Source: Bacteroidota bacterium
GTDB taxonomy: Bacteria; Bacteroidota; Bacteroidia; Chitinophagales; Chitinophagaceae
DNA: 64,000 nt
NCBI GenBank assembly: GCA_018267515.1
Contig: JAFDYJ010000053.1
Coordinates: 1 to 64,000, forward strand
Reading direction: 5' to 3'
Below, in pieces: positions 54,591 to 62,141 of the stretch (positions are counted from its first letter, which is position 1; every line of letters begins with the position of its first letter). The notes beneath the pieces were generated by a model. That model saw only the letters and a program-made list of their open reading frames with translations, had not been told where the DNA came from and did no database searches. The translations under genes were made by a program, and so were the position numbers.

Positions 54591-55250
54591 TTACTTTCTC
54601 CACCAATCATCTTCGTCATCATCATCTTCATCACCAAATCCGTAATCATAAGGGTTTCCGTATTCGTCATCATAAGCTGCATCAAGATGATAAGGGTAAT
54701 ATTTCATCCAGTCATCTCCGTATTTTCTTTTGATATGCTGAACTTCAATTTCAAGTTCCCTTCTCCTTTCTTCTTCAGGAGTCAGATCTTCATCTATCAT
54801 ATCTTTAAAAAGCTCAGCATAAAAAGCACATTGACAATGCTCGCCTAATGCACATTTACCATGTTCAGTTCCGGGCTTGCAGGTTTCAAAGAAACCCATA
54901 TGCCAGCGTTTAACTTTCACATCCTGGTTAAAATTTTCCCGAATGCAGGAGTATTGGATTCTTTCGGACACAGCAGTTTGCAAAACAAAACAACAATTAT
55001 ATTCATTCAACATTTTATTCAGCGCTTCAAGCAAGAGATGAATTTGTTCGTCATTCAGCATTGTTTCAGGAGGCAACATGGACTGTTGAATTCCCGTCCA
55101 ATCCTGTAAATTCCGGATGGGTGCGGTTTGATTTTCTTCTTCATCAGGTATCCAATCCCATAGCTGTAATTCTTTTTCAGCAAAAGGCCAGCTTATGTTA
55201 TTAGTAGCATAAGCAATATCGTCCAGCAGTTGATTGAAGTATTTTTCCAT
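54591..55250 (-). CDS. unrecognised soluble protein with Cys cluster and acidic tail
   Basis: A 219-residue protein with no signal peptide or TM helix. The middle holds GFFETCKPGTEHGKCALGEHCQCAFYAEL (about residues 125-153), a Cys/His set that could bind a metal. The C-terminus is strongly acidic (DEDDDDEDD) and ends WWRK. I do not recognise the family. It overlaps nothing and faces the LamG gene, with 16 nt between the stops. The acidic end may act as a protein-interaction or localisation tail. Confidence 0.75.
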   Translation of the reverse strand: MEKYFNQLLDDIAYATNNISWPFAEKELQLWDWIPDEEENQTAPIRNLQDWTGIQQSMLPPETMLNDEQIHLLLEALNKMLNEYNCCFVLQTAVSERIQYSCIRENFNQDVKVKRWHMGFFETCKPGTEHGKCALGEHCQCAFYAELFKDMIDEDLTPEEERRRELEIEVQHIKRKYGDDWMKYYPYHLDAAYDDEYGNPYDYGFGDEDDDDEDDWWRK

Positions 55251-55318
55251 TAAGTTTTTGCTAATTGTAATTCAATGTCTTCATATCAACCCTAACCAGG
55301 ACAAAGAAGACTGTATTT

Positions 55319-55621
55319 CTATTTTTCTTTCTTTTTATTTTCAGAAATCATTTTCTGAAATGCCATCATGTTATCATACCCATAAACAGGAATAACAATC
55401 CGTTTTACTTTTTTAAATGATTTACCATAGGTAAATCCTGATTTTGATAACAATTGTTTGATCAATATTTCTTCTTTTTTGAAAACTGTAAACCTGGTCT
55501 CGCATCCTTTTTTATATTTCTTATATCCTTCTTTCAGCCTCTTTTTGTCAGGACGACGGAAACATCCGTTTCTTAAAAAAATCCGGACCAGTTCTTCCTG
55601 GGCTTTCTTTTGTTTAGTCAT
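55319..55621 (-). CDS. small basic protein of unknown function (100 aa)
   Basis: A 100-residue protein rich in Lys and Arg (calculated charge strongly positive by eye), with no hydrophobic segment: MTKQKKAQEELVRIFLRNGCFRRPDKKRLKEGYKKYKKGCE and a following beta-like VKRIVIPVYGYDN. Nucleic-acid binding is plausible but unsupported by any motif. It lies between the previous unrecognised gene and a palindromic element, on the same strand as the former. Confidence 0.6.
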   Translation of the reverse strand: MTKQKKAQEELVRIFLRNGCFRRPDKKRLKEGYKKYKKGCETRFTVFKKEEILIKQLLSKSGFTYGKSFKKVKRIVIPVYGYDNMMAFQKMISENKKKEK

Positions 55622-55670
55622 ATTCCTTGGAAGTTGTTTAAATTTTTATCTGATTTTTTTGTTATGTATT

Positions 55671-55826
55671 TAACCCCGAAGGGGTAGCATGATTGTAAAA
55701 AGCAAGTAAAGCCGAAACAAGAACCCCGAAAGAGGTGAAATATTAAACCTCACTATATCACCCCTTCAGGGTTTTGTGGCTTACTTTTCTATTATGTTAT
55801 AATCATTTCATTCCTTCGGAATTTTA
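55671..55826. repeat. MITE-like palindromic element
   Basis: A roughly 155-bp segment with imperfect inverted ends and internal sub-palindromes. CCCCGAAGGGG is near 55674-55684, ACCCCGAAAGAGGT follows, and CACCCCTTCAGGG and TTCCTTCGGAA (55811-55821) read as reverse-complement relatives. The two halves pair over most of their length around a centre near AGGTGAAATATT. It has no coding capacity. Such elements are scattered in many Bacteroidota genomes. It fills most of the 307-nt gap before the restriction enzyme gene. Confidence 0.65.
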
Positions 55827-55928
55827 CGCATAAGTATTTTTTCGAAACAATATTTAAACAGCCTCTTAGCGATTACTCTTCGTTCCCCGCAGGTAACATA
55901 CATTTAGAGATTGCCTTGGTTAAACTAT

Positions 55929-58745
55929 TTATTTTTTTCCAACTTTCTTACGTCCCTTTTTTTCTTTGGTAAAGAGCCCGGCAGTATAACGGTCATACAA
56001 CTCAAATAAAAATTCTATCCGTTTTGTTTCGTTAGGGAAGGGTTGGGGACGGTAACATAAATCCACTGCTTTATCTAATTGCTGATGTGCTTTTACCAAT
56101 GCCGGCGGCATGGTATTGGGGTCGTACAAATCGGCCAGGGAACTTTCCGGAAACATTGACCTTGCATCCAGCACCGCCTGCGCTGCTTTTTCCACAGCTT
56201 CTTTTTGTTTATCGCTTGGGTTTTCGGGCCAGGGGTAGTTGTTGTAAACTATGGTATTTGAATAACTGTAATCACTTTTCATTCTTCCACAGGTATATCG
56301 CATCCAAGTGTTGTGCATTAATGATGTTATAATGCCAAAATGAAATAAGGAAGCATTGGGCAGATTAAATAATTTGTCTCCACAAATTATATCTTTAGAA
56401 CAATATCCAATTGGTATATATTCTCTATTTTCAGAAGACACTTTTGGTATAGCTAAGTAGTCTGATTCTGGATGTCTTTCTTCACCAAATAGGGTTGGAA
56501 ACATTGCTGCTTTAAGCGTTTGAGGCCGCTTGCTTTTTTCTCTGAATAATTTAACCTTTTGAACTCGCTCATATACTAATGGAATTTCTTTTAATTCTTG
56601 AGGAGAAATATTTTTTAACCATAAACAAAAACGAGGAATATTATTTAAAAATTCCTTTCCCATTAAAAAGGGTCTTATCCATTTTTCAGCCTTTGGCTCT
56701 TTTTCAATTAAGTCATTTTTTTCTTCAAGATTTAATAACAAATTGCCATCGTCAATTGCATCACTTCCCCTATTAATTTCTGGAACTTTACTAATTGGTT
56801 TTGTCCTTTTCAGGATAAAAACATTTTTGGCATCAACTAAATATGAGTTAATGTTTTTTGCAACTATTTCATGTGGCTCACCTTTTATATGTTCATATTC
56901 AAAAATTCTCTTTTCATCAATTTCAAAATTGGCAAAACCAATAATCACTACATGCACGGCGGCATTTCCTTTGGCTTCGTTGCTCCAGCTAAAAGTGCGG
57001 TGTGCAAAAAAGATTTTGATTTTATAGTTGTTATATAATTCATTCCATAATATGCCTACCTGCTCACCTTGCGATATGGAATTGGTACTTACAAATGCAC
57101 ATTTTGTTTGTTTGCCCTGTATGTATTTTGCGGCAAGAATATACCATGCTGTTACATAGTCTAGCACTCCGGCACCATTTACCCCTGCAAACACGGCATC
57201 CATATCTTTTTTCTGTTCTGCATTTTGCCATGCGTAACCCACAAACGGCGGGTTGCCTAAAATATAATCATAGACAGCTTCGCCTTTTTCAAATGGAATT
57301 GGGTCAATCAGGCTTTGCCAGTCAATACGCAATGCATTGCCCTGTAAAATGGTGGCAGATTTTTTTAAAGGCAGCCGCACATAATATTCACCAAAGGTTT
57401 CGGTCACCTTCATATTCATCTGGTGGTCGGTAAGCCATAATGCGGTTTTAGCAATTTGCGCCGGAAATTCTTCATACTCTATTCCGTAAAACTGGTCCAC
57501 ATTGCATTTTATCAGATAGCTGGCGTCCATCTGTGCTCCTTTCAGCACTTCTTCCCGGTAGCCCTGCAGTTTTAATAATTGTTTTATAATTTCTATTTCC
57601 AATAAACGTATTTCACGGTAAGCAATAATTAAAAAATTGCCACAGCCACAGGCAGGATCCAAAAAACGAAGTCCACTTATTTTATCGTGCAGCCGCTGCA
57701 ATGCGGCTTTGTTGTTTTTGGTTTTTTCAAATTCGGTGTGCAGCTCATCAAGAAACAACGGTTTTATAAGTTTGAGAATATTTTTTTCACTGGTGTAATG
57801 TGCGCCGAGGTTGCGGCGGGCTTTTTCGTCCATCACACTTTGAAACAGCGAACCAAAAATGGCGGGAGAAATTTTTCCCCAGTCCAGCAGGCAGCAATCG
57901 AGCAAGGTTTTTCGCATGTCGCTGTCGAAAGCAGCAACAGCTAAGCGTTCTTCAAAAAGTTTTCCGTTTACATAGGGAAATACGGCAAGGCTTTCATCAA
58001 TGTTTTTTAACCTGTTTTCTTCAGCAGTGTTGAGTATGGTAAACAAGCTGTCATTATGCATGGCAAGGTCGCTGCCATCTTCTGCCGTTTTATTGTCGAG
58101 GTACTCATTAAAAATTCCTTTTTCAAAAATATTGCTGTCGTCGGCAAAGAGACAAAATACCAGGCGAACCAAATACAACTCCAACTGGTGACCGCAGTAG
58201 CCAATGGCTTTTAGTTTATCGTGCAGCCTGCCCATGAGTTCGGCAGCTTCTATATTTACAGGGTCTTGTTCTTTATAGGTTTTCTTTTCGTAGCCGGCAA
58301 TAAAACCGAATAGCGCTACATTATCTTTTAATTGAGAAAGTGCAAATTGGTTGCTGTGGTTGTTTTCCAAATCATAAAGGCGAAAGGTTTCAAAATCGCA
58401 AACCAAAATATAGCGGGGCAGTTCTTTTTCTTTTAGTCCCGGAAAATAATCTTTGGCTTGTGCAAAAGCTTTGTCGAGGTTTTTGCCACGGCTTTTATGT
58501 TCAATAAGGATAACGCCTTTCCACAGCAGGTCAATATATCCCTGGGTATCATCTGTTTTTCTTACAGCTTTTTCAAAACTGGCAACCCGGTAGCGGCTAA
58601 TGCCAAAGATGTTGAAGAAATCGTCCCAGAAAGATTTGGCTTCGGCATCTTCATTGGCTTCTTCTTTCCATTTGTTGCTAAAGGCAGCCGCTCTTGTTTT
58701 TATTTCATTCCAGCTTAAAGGCATAATGTAATGGTGATTGTGCAA
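55929..58745 (-). CDS. MmeI-like Type IIL restriction-modification enzyme
   Basis: A 938-residue single-chain enzyme combining endonuclease, N6-adenine methyltransferase and target-recognition domains. The nuclease motif D-X9-E-X-K is Asp72, Glu82 and Lys84, with the numbering from 58745. An alternative start at 58724 (MPLSWNEIK) gives Asp65, Glu75 and Lys77. Methylase motif I is DPACGCG starting at Asp363 and motif IV is NPPF starting at Asn498. The order matches MmeI. It would cut about 20 bp from its site and methylate one strand in MmeI-type enzymes (family knowledge). The recognition sequence cannot be read. HicA/HicB lie directly upstream on the same strand. Confidence 0.9.
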   Translation of the reverse strand: MHNHHYIMPLSWNEIKTRAAAFSNKWKEEANEDAEAKSFWDDFFNIFGISRYRVASFEKAVRKTDDTQGYIDLLWKGVILIEHKSRGKNLDKAFAQAKDYFPGLKEKELPRYILVCDFETFRLYDLENNHSNQFALSQLKDNVALFGFIAGYEKKTYKEQDPVNIEAAELMGRLHDKLKAIGYCGHQLELYLVRLVFCLFADDSNIFEKGIFNEYLDNKTAEDGSDLAMHNDSLFTILNTAEENRLKNIDESLAVFPYVNGKLFEERLAVAAFDSDMRKTLLDCCLLDWGKISPAIFGSLFQSVMDEKARRNLGAHYTSEKNILKLIKPLFLDELHTEFEKTKNNKAALQRLHDKISGLRFLDPACGCGNFLIIAYREIRLLEIEIIKQLLKLQGYREEVLKGAQMDASYLIKCNVDQFYGIEYEEFPAQIAKTALWLTDHQMNMKVTETFGEYYVRLPLKKSATILQGNALRIDWQSLIDPIPFEKGEAVYDYILGNPPFVGYAWQNAEQKKDMDAVFAGVNGAGVLDYVTAWYILAAKYIQGKQTKCAFVSTNSISQGEQVGILWNELYNNYKIKIFFAHRTFSWSNEAKGNAAVHVVIIGFANFEIDEKRIFEYEHIKGEPHEIVAKNINSYLVDAKNVFILKRTKPISKVPEINRGSDAIDDGNLLLNLEEKNDLIEKEPKAEKWIRPFLMGKEFLNNIPRFCLWLKNISPQELKEIPLVYERVQKVKLFREKSKRPQTLKAAMFPTLFGEERHPESDYLAIPKVSSENREYIPIGYCSKDIICGDKLFNLPNASLFHFGIITSLMHNTWMRYTCGRMKSDYSYSNTIVYNNYPWPENPSDKQKEAVEKAAQAVLDARSMFPESSLADLYDPNTMPPALVKAHQQLDKAVDLCYRPQPFPNETKRIEFLFELYDRYTAGLFTKEKKGRKKVGKK

Positions 58746-58802
58746 AATAAGAAAAGACGGGGGAATTCAGGACTATCACATACTAAGAGATGAGAGAGAA
58801 AT

Positions 58803-59033
58803 CTATTCTTCCAGGAATTTCAGGAGCTGTTCTTCTGTTTTTCCTATAGTACGAAGAGTATTTTTAATAATGAATTCAGGAATAGGATCTACATGAGTCT
58901 GCAAAACTACAGGCCGGGTCAGGTGCTTGGCACTCCATATTTCATGTCCACCTTTAGTACGTATATGTTTTAAGCCACAATGTTGTAAGTAACGCCGGAA
59001 AGTTTTAAGAGCGATATTTCTGAGCTTCCCCAT
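58803..59033 (-). CDS. hicA: HicA-type toxin (mRNA interferase)
   Basis: A 76-residue protein with the HicA dsRBD-like fold: LQHCGLKHIRTKGGHEIW carries the conserved K-x-GGH-x-W with the catalytic His, followed by the VVLQTHVDPIPEFIIKNTLRTIGKTEEQLLKFLE helix. HicA cleaves mRNA when not bound by HicB. Its ATG overlaps the hicB stop (TAATG), so antitoxin is translated first. The downstream neighbour is the MmeI-like gene, 57 nt away. Confidence 0.9.
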   Translation of the reverse strand: MGKLRNIALKTFRRYLQHCGLKHIRTKGGHEIWSAKHLTRPVVLQTHVDPIPEFIIKNTLRTIGKTEEQLLKFLEE

Positions 59034-59437
59034 TATGCACAGACAGGAAGGTTAACACCGGTATCAAATTTTTTATAGGAGTAATTATCAAAAATGCGGC
59101 TGAATTCGTCATTGGCTTCCAATAATTCAGACATGGGTGGTGGTATCGCCGGTTTCATTTTATTTTTTTGAATGGTCCATCCCAGTTTTTTCAGATCTAA
59201 CCACAACGTTTTTTTATGGATGGTATAATTCAGGTACTCTCTTACGGTAATTGCAAAGCTTTCTTTGGCTTCAGCTTCTGTATTTCCCGAACCACTGAGA
59301 TCCAACGCAGGACAAAAAATAATATGAGCATCATTTTCTTTAAAGGACAGTACAGACACTTTTACATTAATACTTCCTTTATCGTTGGAAAACCTGCTTT
59401 CAGCATTCATTGACTTCATAAAATAATTGTCTTGCAA
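59033..59437 (-). CDS. hicB: HicB-type antitoxin
   Basis: A 134-residue HicB antitoxin. The partial RNase H-like fold is seen in IIFCPALDLSGSGNTEAEAKESFAITVREYL. The C-terminal part is less conserved and may carry the DNA-binding function that represses the pair. Starts at residue 1 (59437), 7 (59419) or 10 (59410) are all possible; the family usually begins near the third. A 1-nt TAATG overlap couples it to hicA. Confidence 0.88.
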   Translation of the reverse strand: MQDNYFMKSMNAESRFSNDKGSINVKVSVLSFKENDAHIIFCPALDLSGSGNTEAEAKESFAITVREYLNYTIHKKTLWLDLKKLGWTIQKNKMKPAIPPPMSELLEANDEFSRIFDNYSYKKFDTGVNLPVCA

Positions 59438-59620
59438 AATACATAATAATTATACAAACCTTTATACTCATTTCCATTAAATCTTTATCTGTTCAGTTTC
59501 AATGATATGCTCAAGCATGTATTTTGTTGAAAGAGTAGCGGATCCATCTCTTGATTATATTTCATTTCGGTTTCCGGCTCTGCGAAACATTTTGTTTCTC
59601 CGTATTATAATTTCTCACAG

Positions 59621-59648
59621 CCTTAGTTCGTGTCGACACGAACCAAGG
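59621..59648. repeat. 28-nt near-perfect palindrome
   Basis: GTTCGTGTCGACACGAAC (59626-59643) is an 18-bp perfect palindrome centred on GTCGAC. CCTT and AAGG extend it on both sides with one mismatch (59625/59644), giving 28 nt. It lies in the 265-nt gap between hicB and the outer-membrane protein gene. Palindromes like this recur in other Bacteroidota genomes (recalled, not checked). It may be a binding site or a REP element. Nothing else stands out in the gap. Confidence 0.75.
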
Positions 59649-59702
59649 CATGGGGCCGGAATAAATCGTAGATAGCAATCTAAAATCAGATCATATTTTA
59701 CT

Positions 59703-60413
59703 TTATTTAAAAAACCAGGAAACTCCAAATGTGGTGAAAAAATCAACACCCGGGCCGGAGAGTGAACCGCCACAGGCAATATCAAACTCAAGTTGCGGTT
59801 TTAACGTGAACACAATTCCTGCATCCATATTGTGTTCCGGAGCCGACCGTTTAATAGTTGAAAAGTACTCTATGAAAGTTGATATTTTATCCGAAGGTGC
59901 AAATCCGAGATTCATTGTCAGATTGAGCGCTTTAAATTGTTCAGATGTGCCCACATTATAATCGAGAACAAATTTATCAGTTAACTCATTTTCAAATGCC
60001 AGTTCCATCCGGAAAGGGATCCGGTTGCTGCGGAATGCCTTGCCGGCCAGTTGTTCAAAAGTCATGTATCCGACAAATGTTATTGCCGGAAGTAGGTTAT
60101 GCTGCCGAATTATTCTTTGCTTTAAGCTTATCGAAAAAGGTTTCAATCCTTTTGCTTCATCTTCTTTTCCTGCATCAGAAAGTAACCGTATTTCCGTAGA
60201 ATGAAACAGGCCATAACGTAACATGAAATTGTTCAGAAAAGTATTCTTAGAAATGGTAACACCATTTTCAATTTGAAATTTATTTTTAGGAACTGTATAA
60301 ACTCCATCGCTTTGATCCGGCCTGTCTGTATTGATATTCTCAACCTGAGCAAAACTTATATGAGAGGTAAACAGTAATAGAAACGGAAAAACCTTTATGT
60401 TAAATATTTTCAT
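59703..60413 (-). CDS. outer-membrane beta-barrel, phenol_MetA_deg-like
   Basis: A 236-residue protein from ATG 60413, with a signal peptide ending SFAQ. The frame continues 23 codons upstream, but those do not belong to the signal. The NTDRPDQSDGVYTVPKNKFQIENGVT segment and the following barrel strands match the putative MetA-pathway/phenol degradation outer-membrane family. Members are usually labelled transporter without proof. The last residue is Lys after SWFF rather than a terminal aromatic. It diverges from the aminotransferase gene. Confidence 0.8.
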   Translation of the reverse strand: MKIFNIKVFPFLLLFTSHISFAQVENINTDRPDQSDGVYTVPKNKFQIENGVTISKNTFLNNFMLRYGLFHSTEIRLLSDAGKEDEAKGLKPFSISLKQRIIRQHNLLPAITFVGYMTFEQLAGKAFRSNRIPFRMELAFENELTDKFVLDYNVGTSEQFKALNLTMNLGFAPSDKISTFIEYFSTIKRSAPEHNMDAGIVFTLKPQLEFDIACGGSLSGPGVDFFTTFGVSWFFK

Positions 60414-60534
60414 GAATACTTTCCCGGATTTGAGCATTAAATGGAATTTCAAACATACATAATTCTGCTCTTCGAAATACACCGTTAGAATAGCTGGGTT
60501 TTAAATCCGGGATTATAAAAAATAGCGTTCTCCT

Positions 60535-60542
60535 TACCTTTG
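60535..60542 (+). promoter_or_regulatory. -7 element TACCTTTG abutting the aminotransferase start
   Basis: An exact TAnnTTTG match ending 4 nt before ATG 60547. With the usual spacing the transcript would begin at or next to the A of the ATG, that is a leaderless mRNA. No -33 TTTG is visible at the expected distance. Confidence 0.5.
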
Positions 60543-60546
60543 CCCC

Positions 60547-61773
60547 ATGTTATCAATTTCAGAAAGAGGAAGGCAAATGCCCCCCTCGCCTATTCGTAAA
60601 CTGGTGCCTTATGCTGAGGCTGCCCGGAAAAAAGGAATTAAAGTTTATCAGCTCAATATTGGCCAGCCGGATATTGAAACACCGGTACCGATATTGGATG
60701 CTGTTCGCCATGCGGACATCAAAGTGCTTGAGTACAGTCACAGTGCCGGTAATGAGAGTTATCGCCGTAAACTGGTGGAATATTATAAAAGAGTGGGTAT
60801 TGATGTGAGCTATGATCAGATACTCATTACCACCGGCGGCAGCGAAGCCATCATGTTTGGGTTTTTCACCTGCCTGAACCCGGGAGATGAAGTTATCATA
60901 CCGGAACCATTCTATGCCAACTATAATGGATTTGCCTGTGCTGCAGGAGTCAAGGTTATCCCTGTCACCAGCCATATTGAAAACGGATTTGCATTGCCGC
61001 CAATCAAGGAATTTGAAAATAAGATTTCTGCAAAAACAAAAGCGATATTAGTATGCAGTCCTAACAACCCCACAGGTTACCTCTATAGCATGGAGGAAAT
61101 GGAAGCGCTGAAAGAACTTTGTTTGAAATACAATTTATACCTCTTCAGCGATGAAGCCTATCGTGAATTCTCTTACCACGGTAAAAGTATCAGTGCACTG
61201 CAATTAAAAGGGTTGGAGCAAAATGTATTATTGATGGATACGATCAGCAAACGATACAGTGCCTGTGGCGCCCGGCTGGGAGCATTGGTGACTAAAAATA
61301 AAAACGTTTACGATGCCGCCATGAAGTTTGCACAGGCAAGATTGAGCCCTCCCGGTTTGGCCCAGATAATGGGTGAAGCAGCAGTTGATTTGCCGGAACA
61401 TTATTTTGATGCACCAAAAACAGAATACCAGGCACGGAGAGATTTGCTGGTAAGCCGTCTGAATAAAATGCCGGGTGTATTTTGTCCCAATCCCGGTGGC
61501 GCTTTTTATGCTATTGCAAAATTGCCGATTGATGATTGTGATAAATTCTGTCAATGGCTATTGGAAAAATTCACTTTCAATAATCAAACCGTAATGCTGG
61601 CACCGGCAACAGGGTTTTACGGAACAGCAGGCCTGGGAAAAAATGAAGTCCGGCTGGCCTATGTTCTGAACCTTGATGCCATCAATGCGGCAATGGATTG
61701 CCTGGAGAAAGCATTGGAAGAATATCCGGGTAAAGTGATAGATGGCAAACATCTGAATGTAATTGCGAATTAA
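60547..61773 (+). CDS. PLP-dependent aminotransferase (aspartate family)
   Basis: A 408-residue class I/II aminotransferase. The PLP Schiff-base lysine is Lys235 in SKRYSACGAR. The substrate and cofactor residues appear in SPNNPTG (171-177), SDEAYREF (201-208) and GGSEAIMFG (97-105). The start SERGRQMPPSPIRKL matches homologues from ATG 60547. It probably transaminates aspartate or an aromatic/branched amino acid to its 2-oxo acid; the substrate is not resolved. A 368-nt noncoding region separates it from the amylase gene. Confidence 0.92.
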   Translation: MLSISERGRQMPPSPIRKLVPYAEAARKKGIKVYQLNIGQPDIETPVPILDAVRHADIKVLEYSHSAGNESYRRKLVEYYKRVGIDVSYDQILITTGGSEAIMFGFFTCLNPGDEVIIPEPFYANYNGFACAAGVKVIPVTSHIENGFALPPIKEFENKISAKTKAILVCSPNNPTGYLYSMEEMEALKELCLKYNLYLFSDEAYREFSYHGKSISALQLKGLEQNVLLMDTISKRYSACGARLGALVTKNKNVYDAAMKFAQARLSPPGLAQIMGEAAVDLPEHYFDAPKTEYQARRDLLVSRLNKMPGVFCPNPGGAFYAIAKLPIDDCDKFCQWLLEKFTFNNQTVMLAPATGFYGTAGLGKNEVRLAYVLNLDAINAAMDCLEKALEEYPGKVIDGKHLNVIAN

Positions 61774-62141
61774 TTTATTTCAGTACGCTGAACTTTGCAG
61801 GGCAGCCTGACCATTGAAAAATTTTAAAAGGCACATAAAATATTGCAATGAATTTGAGTCATTCACTTCTCTTGAAATAATTAATGTAAAAGCAAAATAT
61901 AATTACCTTTCTTCTGAAACAAAATCTTTTACCTGAAATAATCCTATAAGACATTCAATGAATATTTGCCGGTCAAACAGGTGAATTCCATCAATCTATA
62001 AAAACAAACAGTCTCAGAGATATTTAAGTCTTCATTTTAAAAAGCCGGAAAAATAAATGTGTCTTTTGTACATATTTATTATCTTAGTCCTCTTCCAAAG
62101 ATTCCGGTCTTTTGTATTGTGAAATAGAAATTGTCAAGTTT
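61774..62141. other. 368-nt noncoding region with a hairpin
   Basis: AT-rich intergenic DNA. The only structure I see is an inverted repeat at 62052-62080: AATAAATGTGT and ACATATTTATT with a 7-nt loop and one G-T pair. It lies about 61 nt before the amylase ATG and may be an operator or a leader hairpin. No good -33/-7 pair is visible; TATCTTAG (62079-62086) is a 7-of-8-type near match. Confidence 0.5.
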
